Shown in pieces: positions 32,198 to 38,222 of a stretch of 38,222 nt of DNA (positions within the stretch are counted from its first letter, which is position 1; every line of letters begins with the position of its first letter). The stretch comes from JBOHER01 sp050701115 (GTDB lineage Bacteria; Actinomycetota; Actinomycetes; Mycobacteriales; Pseudonocardiaceae): contig JBOHER010000283.1 of NCBI GenBank assembly GCA_050701115.1, forward strand, positions 1 through 38,222, read 5' to 3'. Below the pieces are notes generated by a model. The model saw only the letters and a program-made list of their open reading frames with translations, ran no database searches and had not been told where the DNA came from. The translations under genes were made by a program, and so were the position numbers.

Positions 32198-33397
32198 ATG
32201 ACCGACCGCGTTGTCAGGCCCCTTGAGCCGTCCGAGATCCGGGCCGCCGACCGGCTGTTCGGCGATACGCTGCATCTGCGGCACACCCAGGAGGACGACT
32301 GGGAGCGCGCGTCCCGGGGCTTTCAGCCGGGCCGCACCCTCGGCGCATTCGACGGGGGCACGCTCATCGGCACCTCGCGCTCGATGGACGCCGCGCTTAC
32401 CGTGCCGGGTGGTGCGCGGATCGAGACGGCGGCGGTCACCGGCGTCGGCGTTCGTGCGGACCGGACGCGCAAGGGCGTGCTCCGCGACCTGATGCGCACC
32501 CAGCTCGCCGAGGTGGCCGAGCGAGGCGTTCCGACCGCCACCCTGCATGCCAGCGAGGCGATGATCTACGGCCGGTTCGGCTACGGCGTGGCCACCACCG
32601 GACGCACTCTGCGGATCAAGCGGCGCAAGGCACGGGTGCGGGATCAAGCGCCGACCGGCGGCGAGATCGAGCTGCTCGACCTCGAGTCGGCGATCCGCGA
32701 CCTGCCGACCTGGTATCCGCTATTCGTCGGGCTACGCAACGGCATGCTGACCAGGCCGTCGTTTCTCTGGGCCGGCTGGGAGGGCCATTACCGTCGTTCC
32801 GATGGGGTCGCACATCTGGTGGTGCACCGAGGGCCCGACGGCGTCGACGGCTACGCCTCGTACCGGGTCGCGCGGGATGCCGGCACGACGGTGATGCACG
32901 TCGAGGACATGAACACCGCGTCGGACGAGGCGTTCGCCGACCTCTGGCGGTTCCTGGTGGGGGTGGACCTGGTCGACCGGATCGACGTGCCCTGCAGGCC
33001 GGTCGACGAACCGCTCGAGACGCTGTTCACCGACCCGAGGGCGTGTTCGGTCACCTGGTTGGGCGATGACCTGTGGCTGCGGCTGGTGGACGTGCGCGCG
33101 GCGCTGTCCGCACGAACATACGCCGGGGATGGTCAGGTGGTGCTCGAGGTGCGCGATGCTCTGCTGCCACAGAACTCGGGCAGGTACGTGGTGTCCGCGG
33201 CGGGGGCGACCACCACGGACCGGTCGGCTGCGCTGCGGATCGACGTCGACACCGCGGCCATGCTGTACCTGGGAACGTGGCGACCCTCGGCGCTGGTCGC
33301 AGCCGGCCGCGTCGAGGTGATCGACCCGCAAGCGGTCAAGGCACTGGACCGGCTGCTCGCGACGGCGACCCAACCCTGGTGCGGTACCTTCTTCTAG
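32198..33397 (+). CDS. Eis-like GNAT N-acetyltransferase
   Basis: A 399-residue acetyl-CoA-dependent acetyltransferase of the Eis family (two GNAT modules plus an SCP2-like C-terminal domain). The first GNAT module has the acetyl-CoA loop VGVRADRTRKGVLRDLM. Tyr124 in EAMIYGRFGYG corresponds to the general acid Tyr126 of M. tuberculosis Eis. The chain ends WCGTFF, keeping the C-terminal phenylalanine whose carboxylate acts as base in Eis. Eis proteins acetylate aminoglycosides and protein lysines; the natural substrate here is unknown. AGGA lies 7 nt before ATG 32198. It sits between two DUF4333 genes, all on the same strand. Confidence 0.9.
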   Translation: MTDRVVRPLEPSEIRAADRLFGDTLHLRHTQEDDWERASRGFQPGRTLGAFDGGTLIGTSRSMDAALTVPGGARIETAAVTGVGVRADRTRKGVLRDLMRTQLAEVAERGVPTATLHASEAMIYGRFGYGVATTGRTLRIKRRKARVRDQAPTGGEIELLDLESAIRDLPTWYPLFVGLRNGMLTRPSFLWAGWEGHYRRSDGVAHLVVHRGPDGVDGYASYRVARDAGTTVMHVEDMNTASDEAFADLWRFLVGVDLVDRIDVPCRPVDEPLETLFTDPRACSVTWLGDDLWLRLVDVRAALSARTYAGDGQVVLEVRDALLPQNSGRYVVSAAGATTTDRSAALRIDVDTAAMLYLGTWRPSALVAAGRVEVIDPQAVKALDRLLATATQPWCGTFF

Positions 33398-33441
33398 CGC
33401 GCCCCGTCGCGCCGTGAATAAGCAACACACAGGGAGCATTC

Positions 33442-33876
33442 GTGTTCGGACCACTGCCGCCGCACCACGGGTCGGCCGCGGGACGGGTGCGGGTCGCCGC
33501 TGCGGTGTCCGGGATCGGGATGGCTGCCCTGCTGGTGGCAGGCTGCCAGGCGGGAAACGGGACGAGCCCGTCGACGACGCCCAGTCCGAGCGCGGCCCCG
33601 GTGCCCACGACAACCACGACCACGGCAACTCCGACCACTACGCTGACTCCGCTACCGCGCACCTTCGACGAAGGGGCGGTGCAGGATGCCGTGCACAAGG
33701 TGCTGACCGAGAGCTACCAGATCGAAGACCTCGGAATGGTGATCTGTCCGGCTCATCAGCGGGTGAAGGCAGGGACGACCTTCGACTGCACGGCCACGAT
33801 CGACGGTCAGGAGAAACGGGTCCCGATCAGGGTCACCAGCGAAAAGGGCCGCTACTCAGTTGGCTACCCCGAGTAG
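33442..33876 (+). CDS. DUF4333 lipoprotein
   Basis: A 144-residue lipoprotein. A signal peptide (VRVAAAVSGIGMAALL) ends in the lipobox VAGC with Cys35, followed by a Ser/Thr/Pro-rich linker (36-70) and a DUF4333 domain (about 72-144). Two cysteines sit in the same frame as in the upstream paralogue (VICPAHQR and TFDCTATIDG). GTG 33442 is preceded by GGGAG. The domain closely resembles that of the 31417 gene (shared VLTE-YQI, CPA, F-CTATI-G and VTSE-G-Y-VG), so these are paralogues with two different anchors, helix and lipid. It ends 13 nt from the convergent exonuclease. Confidence 0.88.
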   Translation: MFGPLPPHHGSAAGRVRVAAAVSGIGMAALLVAGCQAGNGTSPSTTPSPSAAPVPTTTTTTATPTTTLTPLPRTFDEGAVQDAVHKVLTESYQIEDLGMVICPAHQRVKAGTTFDCTATIDGQEKRVPIRVTSEKGRYSVGYPE

Positions 33877-33889
33877 CGTTGAGGCGTGT

Positions 33890-34834
33890 TCACGCACCGC
33901 GTGCGAGCGCGACGAGCAGCCGATCGACCGGGCCACCGAGGTTCCATCGCTCCTTGAGCTCCGCGACGCGATCCGGATCCGCGGGTGCGGTTGGCACCGG
34001 GTCAGGCCGGGAGAATTCCACCGGCGCATCGGCCGCTACCCGCACCACGGTCGGGGCGACCGCGAGGTAGCCCGCCGCGGCCCGCAGCGAGGTGCGTGCC
34101 CGTACCGGAACGTCGGGGTGCTCGCTGCTCGCCGCCGCGATCAGGTCCGCGAGCGAACCGAAGCGGGTGATCAGCTTGGCCGCGGTCTTCTCGCCGATGC
34201 CGGGCACTCCAGGCAACCCGTCGGAAGGGTCCCCGCGCAGGATGGACATGTCCACGTACGCGTCGCCCGCGTTCGCCTCGGGCAGCGCGTAGCGGGCGGC
34301 GAGCTCTGCCGGACCAAGGACCTCTGCCTTGGCCCAGCCCTTGCCGACGTAGATAACCGACGCGGGCGTAGGGGAGTGCCGCACCAACTGGAAGAGGTCA
34401 CGGTCACCGGTGATCACCTCAACCGGATGGGTGGATTCCCGCGCGGTCAGGGTGCCGATGACGTCGTCGGCCTCGAAACCGGCCGCCTCAGCGGTAGCGA
34501 GCCCGGCCGCTTCGAGCAGTTCCAGGATGATCGGGACCTGCGGGGTGAGCGTGTCGGGCACCTCCTCGATGTCCGGACCGGGCATCTCCTCGGCGACCCG
34601 GTGCGCCTTGTAGCTCGGAATCAGGTCGACCCGGAACTGCGGGCGCCAGTCGGCGTCGAGGCAGGCGACCAGCCGGCTCGGCCTGCGGTCGGTGAGGATC
34701 CGGGCCACCGTGTCGGCGAATCCGCGCACCGCGTTGACCGGCGTGCCGTCGGGCGCACGCAGGGAGTCGGGCAGTGCGAAGAAGGAACGGAAGTACAGGC
34801 TGGCTGAGTCCAGCAAGGCGATCGGCGCGGTCAC
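33890..34834 (-). CDS. 5'-3' exonuclease, FEN/PIN-like
   Basis: A stand-alone structure-specific nuclease like M. tuberculosis Rv2090, similar to the N-terminal domain of DNA polymerase I. Of 314 residues, acidic metal ligands appear in LLDSASLYFRSF, VACLDADWRPQFR, GFEADDVIGTL and VITGDRDLFQLV. The helix-three-turn helix-hairpin motif is GDPSDGLPGVPGIGEKTAAKL. The arch region RVDLIPSYKAHR is present. It would remove RNA primers or 5' flaps in replication and repair. GTG 34834 starts the family-typical MTAPIALLDSASLYFRS. It diverges from the pepQ-like gene across 152 nt that hold a duplicated block. Confidence 0.93.
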   Translation of the reverse strand: MTAPIALLDSASLYFRSFFALPDSLRAPDGTPVNAVRGFADTVARILTDRRPSRLVACLDADWRPQFRVDLIPSYKAHRVAEEMPGPDIEEVPDTLTPQVPIILELLEAAGLATAEAAGFEADDVIGTLTARESTHPVEVITGDRDLFQLVRHSPTPASVIYVGKGWAKAEVLGPAELAARYALPEANAGDAYVDMSILRGDPSDGLPGVPGIGEKTAAKLITRFGSLADLIAAASSEHPDVPVRARTSLRAAAGYLAVAPTVVRVAADAPVEFSRPDPVPTAPADPDRVAELKERWNLGGPVDRLLVALARGA

Positions 34835-34860
34835 GAGGGAGAGCTTGCCATGTCCCGGCT

Positions 34861-34979
34861 ACGCCCGTCAGGCGTCCCGGCTACGCACTGTGTCGATCGG
34901 TCTCGCTCCGCTCGACGTGCACCTCGCTCCGCCGGGACGCGTCGGTGGTGGCAACGCCCGTCAGGCGTCCCGGCTACGC
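34861..34979. repeat. 26-nt direct repeat in the exonuclease/pepQ divergent region
   Basis: The 26 nt at 34861-34886 recur exactly at 34954-34979. Each copy includes a small hairpin (ACGCC-N5-GGCGT) and ends in CGGCTACGC. The second copy supplies the -10 box TACGCT of pepQ, so the duplication carries promoter sequence. The 67 nt between copies also hold repeated CTCGCTCCG words. Confidence 0.75.
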
Positions 34980-34994
34980 TCGGGACATGTCCCG
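34975..34994 (+). promoter_or_regulatory. pepQ leaderless promoter with palindrome over the start codon
   Basis: TACGCT (34975-34980), CGGGAC, ATG 34987 is the leaderless layout. CGGGACATGTCCCG (34981-34994) is a perfect 14-bp palindrome centred on the start codon. As DNA it could be a repressor operator; as RNA only the half from ATG onward would be present if transcription starts there. Confidence 0.6.
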
Positions 34995-36141
34995 GCGATC
35001 ACTGCACACCCCGGCTCCCGACCCGGCTGACCTGCGCGCCCGCATCGGCCGGGCGCGCAAGGCCGCGGCCGCCGCGAGCACCGACGCCCTGCTCATCGCG
35101 CCCGGCTCTGACCTGCGCTATCTGCTCGGTCAGGCGGGTGGGTCCTTCGAGCGGCTGACCACCCTGATGATCCCGGCGGGCGATGCGACACCGGTGCTGG
35201 TGTTGCCCAAGCTGGAGGCACCCGGGTACGCGGACGTGCCCACCGAAGAACTGGGCGTCGAGATGGTCACCTGGGTGGACGGGGACGATCCATACCAGCT
35301 GGTCGCCGATCTCGTCGGCCGCGGCGGCACGCCTGCTCGGGTCGCGGTCAGTGACGCCACGATCGCTCTGCACGTGCTGAACCTGCGCACCGCTATCCCA
35401 GCAGCGGAGCAAGTACTGGCCGGTCCCATCATGCGCGAACTGCGGATGCGCAAGGACGCGGCGGAGATCGCGGCCCTGCGCACCGCGGGCGCGGCCATCG
35501 ACCGGGTCCACGCGCGTGTCCCGGAGTTCCTCCGGGCAGGTCGAACCGAAGCCGAGGTGGGCGCTGACATCGCCGCGGCGATCGTCGAGGAGGGCCACAC
35601 CGCGGCCGAGTTCGTCATCGTCGGCTCTGGTCCCAACGGCGCGAGCCCACACCACGATGTGTCCGATCGGATCATCCAGCGTGGTGACGTGGTGGTGGTG
35701 GACATCGGCGGGCCGATACCTGAGGGTTACAACTCCGACTGCACCCGCACGTACGCGGTGGGCGAACCGCGCGATGCCGACGTACGCTCCACCTATGCCG
35801 TGCTCCAGCAGGCGCAGCGGGCCGCGGTGGCAGCGGTCCGGCCCGGCGCTACGGCGCAGGAGATCGACGCGGCGGCCCGTGACCTGATCACGGCAGCCGG
35901 GTTCGGCGAATTCTTCATCCACCGCACCGGACACGGCATCGGGCTGGACGTGCACGAGGAGCCGTACCTGATGTCCGGAAACGACCTCCTCCTCGAGCCC
36001 GGTGTCGCGTTCAGCGTCGAGCCGGGCATCTACCAGGCAGGCCGTTGGGGTGCGCGCATCGAAGACATCGTGGTGGTCACCGCCGACGGCGTGGAAGCAC
36101 TCAACCGCAGGCCGCACGAGCTGATGGTGGTTGACGCGTGA
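34987..36141 (+). CDS. M24 metallopeptidase, Xaa-Pro dipeptidase-like
   Basis: A cytosolic creatinase/aminopeptidase-P fold peptidase, in the position of M. tuberculosis PepE (Rv2089c). The 384 residues have an N-terminal creatinase-like domain (about 15-145) and a pita-bread domain with the five dinuclear-metal ligands: Asp239 (VVVVDIGG), Asp251 (NSDCTRTY), His316 (RTGHGIGLDVHEEP), Glu345 (SVEPGIY) and Glu359 (RIEDIVVV). Complete ligands imply an active enzyme acting on peptides with proline in second position; such enzymes could finish peptides released by the proteasome, which is inference. Start ATG 34987 is set by the -10 spacing. The stop overlaps the Lrp gene as GTGA. Confidence 0.93.
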   Translation: MSRRSLHTPAPDPADLRARIGRARKAAAAASTDALLIAPGSDLRYLLGQAGGSFERLTTLMIPAGDATPVLVLPKLEAPGYADVPTEELGVEMVTWVDGDDPYQLVADLVGRGGTPARVAVSDATIALHVLNLRTAIPAAEQVLAGPIMRELRMRKDAAEIAALRTAGAAIDRVHARVPEFLRAGRTEAEVGADIAAAIVEEGHTAAEFVIVGSGPNGASPHHDVSDRIIQRGDVVVVDIGGPIPEGYNSDCTRTYAVGEPRDADVRSTYAVLQQAQRAAVAAVRPGATAQEIDAAARDLITAAGFGEFFIHRTGHGIGLDVHEEPYLMSGNDLLLEPGVAFSVEPGIYQAGRWGARIEDIVVVTADGVEALNRRPHELMVVDA

Positions 36142-36590
36142 ACGCCCCGTTGGAGGCACTCGATCAGGCCATCGCCCGCGAGCTCAACGCCAACGGCCGG
36201 AGCAGCTTCACCGATCTCGCCGAAAAGGTCGGACTGTCCGTCTCGGCCGTGCACCAGCGGGTGCGCAGGCTCGAACAGCGCGGGGTGATCAAGGGCTACT
36301 CGGCGCGCCTGGACGGCGAGCAGATCGGCCTGCCCTTGACAGCACTGATCTCGTTGACCCCGAATGATCCGGCGGCGCCGGACGACTATCCACAACGGCT
36401 CGCGCACATCCGGGAGATCGAGGCCTGCTACTCCGTCGCGGGCGACGAGTCGTACGTCCTGCTGGTCCGGGTGCCGTCGCCGCTGGGCCTCGAGGATCTG
36501 CTGCGCAGGATCCGTGAATCCGCGAAGGTCTCGACCCGGACCACGGTCGTGCTGTCCACGCCGTTCGAGGGTCGTCCCGCCGCGCTGTAG
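36138..36590 (+). CDS. Lrp/AsnC family transcriptional regulator
   Basis: A 150-residue feast/famine regulator. Residues 8-60 form the AsnC helix-turn-helix (LDQAIARELNANGRSSFTDLAEKVGLS, then SAVHQRVRRLEQRGVIKGYSA). Residues 75-150 form the RAM/ACT-like ligand and oligomer domain (HIREIEACYSVAGDESYVLLVRV and LEDLLRRIRESAKVSTRTTVVL). It is translationally coupled to the peptidase gene by a GTGA overlap, which suggests it controls amino-acid or peptide metabolism including that gene, though the effector is unknown. It is the last backbone gene before the decayed region. Confidence 0.93.
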   Translation: MNAPLEALDQAIARELNANGRSSFTDLAEKVGLSVSAVHQRVRRLEQRGVIKGYSARLDGEQIGLPLTALISLTPNDPAAPDDYPQRLAHIREIEACYSVAGDESYVLLVRVPSPLGLEDLLRRIRESAKVSTRTTVVLSTPFEGRPAAL

Positions 36591-36782
36591 TGACGCGCTG
36601 GCGCAACACCGGTCTAGCGATCGAGCCGCCAACGTTTGGTGCGAAGGGCGCGGTCGCAGCCCGACGCGGACGGTCGCGGTGCAACAGGACGCTCAGCCGG
36701 TGGTAGGCAGCGAGCAGTGTGGCCGTCTCGGCTCGATCCTCGCTTACGGCGAGCGTGGCCACCAGCACATGCAACTGGGTTC

Positions 36783-36819
36783 GGGGTCTGAGGAAGAACC
36801 GGGAAGATTGAACGGTAAG
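36783..36819 (+). repeat. Tn3-family terminal inverted repeat (left end)
   Basis: Thirty-seven nt starting GGGGTCTGAGGAAGAA and ending GAACGGTAAG. This matches the Tn3 family plan of about 38 bp with outer GGGG and inner TAAG. The five bases outside are GGTTC; a duplicate at another end was not found. Confidence 0.75.
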
Positions 36820-36865
36820 CCCTTGATCGCTGGTCGCCGGCGGTGTCGGATTATGCGTCAGGTCG

Positions 36866-37138
36866 TTGGAGTTCTTGAGCGCCGATCAGGTTGCCGCGTT
36901 CGGGCGGTTTACGGGTGTGCCGTCGCCGACGGAGTTGGAATGCCGGCTCGCGCTGGCGCTGCGCATCCTGCACGGCAAACGCGGCCAGCTCTACCAGCCC
37001 TACCGGCAGGGCCAGGAAGACCAGCTCGGGGCACTCGGGCTGGTGTTGAACATGGTCGTGCTCTGGAATGCCCGCTACCTGAACGCGATCCTCAACCACC
37101 TGCGCGGCGAGGGCTACCCAGTCCACGACGACCTGTGA
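36866..37138 (+). pseudogene. Tn3-family transposase with large internal in-frame deletion
   Basis: Encodes 90 residues from TTG 36866. Residues 1-25 (MEFLSADQVAAFGRF-GVPSPTELE) match the start of Tn3 transposases, which read like EFLT-DQ-A-YGRF-G-PSR-ELE. Residues from about 27 (ALRILHGKRGQLYQPYRQGQ, then EDQLGALGLVLNMVVLWNARYLNA) match the conserved C-terminal part of the same proteins. About 900 residues in between, including the DDE catalytic triad, are missing, with the frame kept at the junction. The usual C-terminal LSPL-H-HIN-LGRYSF segment is replaced by a stop after VHDDL. It cannot transpose. A fragment peptide may be expressed, but no ribosome-binding site stands out. Confidence 0.85.
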
Positions 37139-37168
37139 CACCAGCCCGCGTCCGCATGTGGATCCACA

Positions 37169-37570
37169 TCAGCGCCAGCTGCCGGTGTCTGGGTTGTCGC
37201 CGATGCGCGAGAGCACCCGTTGGCTGAACACCACGTCGTGCGGCAACTGCCTAAGCTCGGCCGCGTCGACAACGACTCCCTGCCGCTGGGCAATCTGCTG
37301 CAGGAAGGCCCAATGATCTGCTTCCATCTTTTCGTACGAGCGACCATCGGGTGGCTCATCTGGGCCGACCACTACGCGCGCGGTCTCTCGCATGTCTTCT
37401 ACTGACGTCGTGTTCCAGCCACGCGACTCCCCCCACCCTCGGTCGTCCAGGAGCAGCACCCGGCTTCCGTCGTCGAGCTCTGCCTCGTGCCGCGCCGACA
37501 CTGAGATGGTGCCAGCAGGTCCCTGATTGTCGACATCGACAAACGTCACTAGACGGGTCACAGCAGACAT
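37169..37570 (-). CDS. Hypothetical protein, actinobacterial type
   Basis: A 133-residue acidic soluble protein with no signal peptide or membrane helix. Features are a beta-rich start (SAVTRLVTFVDVDNQGPAG), the run DDGSRVLLLDDRGWGES, then TARVVVGPDEPPDG and a C-terminal helix region with WAFLQQIAQRQGVVVDAAEL and LPHDVVFSQRVL. I recall similar uncharacterised proteins in actinomycetes but know no function. ATG 37570 is preceded by GAGAGG at good spacing. Its stop lies 30 nt from the end of the Tn3 remnant, so the last residues may be altered by that junction. The helical end with LPHDVV recalls stand-alone accessory proteins, but no assignment is justified. Confidence 0.7.
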   Translation of the reverse strand: MSAVTRLVTFVDVDNQGPAGTISVSARHEAELDDGSRVLLLDDRGWGESRGWNTTSVEDMRETARVVVGPDEPPDGRSYEKMEADHWAFLQQIAQRQGVVVDAAELRQLPHDVVFSQRVLSRIGDNPDTGSWR

Positions 37571-38222
37571 GTGCCTCTCGCGCTCGGAAGAAGAAGCTAA
37601 AGCCAGACCATACGCCCATCAGCGGCTGAGAAGTGAACATTCAGCGCCTGTCTACAGATCTCGCGGGCTCGGGAGTTCCGGATCCGCCGTGAGTAGTTCG
37701 GCGAGATTGAAGGTTGTTCAGCCGGAACTCACGGCCTGAACGCGGTTGAGCTCTCGGATTCCCGTGGGGGTGATCGTCTGGGGCGGCGTCGTTGCTCGGG
37801 GCCGACTAGTAGGGATGCTGAGTTATCCACCCCCCGTAGCACGGCCCGGGCCGGGGTGGGTGACGCGTCCAGCGCAGCCGGCGCAGCCATACGGACTAGC
37901 GTTGGCCGATTCGAAACGCTGCTGATCGACGGATAGTGCTGGTCTGTACCGCTCGAATGGCGGATGGTGATCTCGGCGGCTTCAGGCGGATGGTGACTGG
38001 TCTCTGCTGCAGTGGCAGAGCGGCCTGTGGGGGATGGGGCTCGGGGCGACGTTCGGGGACGCCCACCTGCGTTCGCATCAGGATACGGGCTGCATGAGGG
38101 TTATTCACGGCGGGCGATTTGACATTTCACGCGGCGTGTCGACATAAGCGGCGGCCCGTTTACTGAGAGAATTGGGTTAGCACACTCAACCTCGCAGAAA
38201 CGGACCGCCTGCATGTATCATA
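37571..38222. other. 652-nt region without a convincing gene
   Basis: No open frame here shows protein character, and base use is less strictly codon-like than in the backbone. I see no RNA gene. The last 100 nt (around GTGTCGACATAAGCGGCG at 38136-38153) have the look of a mobile-element end or a promoter region for a gene beyond the window, but nothing can be assigned. No partner for the Tn3 repeat was found here. Confidence 0.5.

Larger units (their letters stand above)
36783..37138 (+). mobile_element. Deleted Tn3-family transposon remnant
   Basis: Comprises a Tn3-type terminal inverted repeat at 36783-36819 and, 46 nt further in, a transposase gene reduced to its two ends (36866-37138). 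I could not find the matching inverted repeat on the right, so the element is truncated there. It has no resolvase or cargo. Having the transposase N-terminus next to a terminal repeat is the arrangement of compact, IS1071-like Tn3 elements. Confidence 0.75.

Noticed and set aside
36289..36774. Minus-strand frame starting in the gap after the Lrp gene
   Set aside because: Two thirds overlap the Lrp gene in antisense and the translation becomes Arg/Pro-rich shadow sequence. The first ~60 codons are not recognisable.

Overview
This window is high-GC, gene-dense actinobacterial DNA. Gene content and order strongly suggest the order Pseudonocardiales (Saccharomonospora/Amycolatopsis-like). That placement is inferred from gene order, GTG/TTG starts, leaderless-type promoters and the style of intergenic repeats, not from a database search. 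The backbone follows, gene for gene in many places, the Mycobacterium tuberculosis Rv2125-Rv2089 neighbourhood as I remember it: PAC2 protein, metH, hisE/hisG, RecB-like nuclease, TrmI, Mpa, Dop, Pup, PrcB, PrcA, PafA, PafB, PafC, TatA, TatC, HelY, DUF4333 protein, 5'-3' exonuclease, M24 peptidase.

Layout. 1-3182 is an accessory cassette: a cytochrome P450 cut by the window edge and a secreted protein (both minus), with a divergent TetR regulator. 3179-9831 holds a PAC2 protein, cobalamin-dependent methionine synthase, a HAD phosphatase and hisE-hisG. 9926-12802 (minus) is a RecB-like Fe-S nuclease, a hot-dog thioesterase and an orphan ParA. 12893-15872 has a site-2 protease with CBS region, the tRNA m1A58 methyltransferase and a Pro/Gln-rich membrane protein. 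16270-26807 is the complete Pup-proteasome system: ring ATPase Mpa/ARC, Dop, Pup, PrcB, PrcA, Pup ligase PafA and the WYL regulators PafB/PafC. A minus-strand PAP2-diacylglycerol-kinase fusion sits between prcA and pafA. 26826-31315 has a small membrane protein, TatA, TatC and the Ski2-type helicase HelY. 31417-36590 has two DUF4333 envelope proteins around an Eis-like acetyltransferase, a FEN-type exonuclease, a PepQ-like peptidase and an Lrp/AsnC regulator. 36591-38222 is a decayed accessory end with a Tn3-family remnant (one terminal inverted repeat plus an internally deleted transposase) and one hypothetical gene.

How the genes work together. PafA attaches Pup to lysines, Dop removes it, Mpa unfolds pupylated proteins and PrcBA degrades them. 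PafBC is the DNA-damage transcription activator encoded with this system. Pup here ends in Gly-Gly-Glu, so it should be ligatable without deamidation by Dop. TatA and TatC give two parts of the Tat translocon (no tatB in the window).

Most unusual are the non-coding features. At least five kinds of dyad or repeat occupy intergenic or gene-end positions, two of them bracketing and partly encoding the HAD phosphatase. Eight genes show the same leaderless layout, a TANNNT box exactly 6 nt before the start codon. A 14-bp palindrome is centred on the pepQ start codon. I see no tRNA, rRNA, CRISPR array or classical riboswitch.
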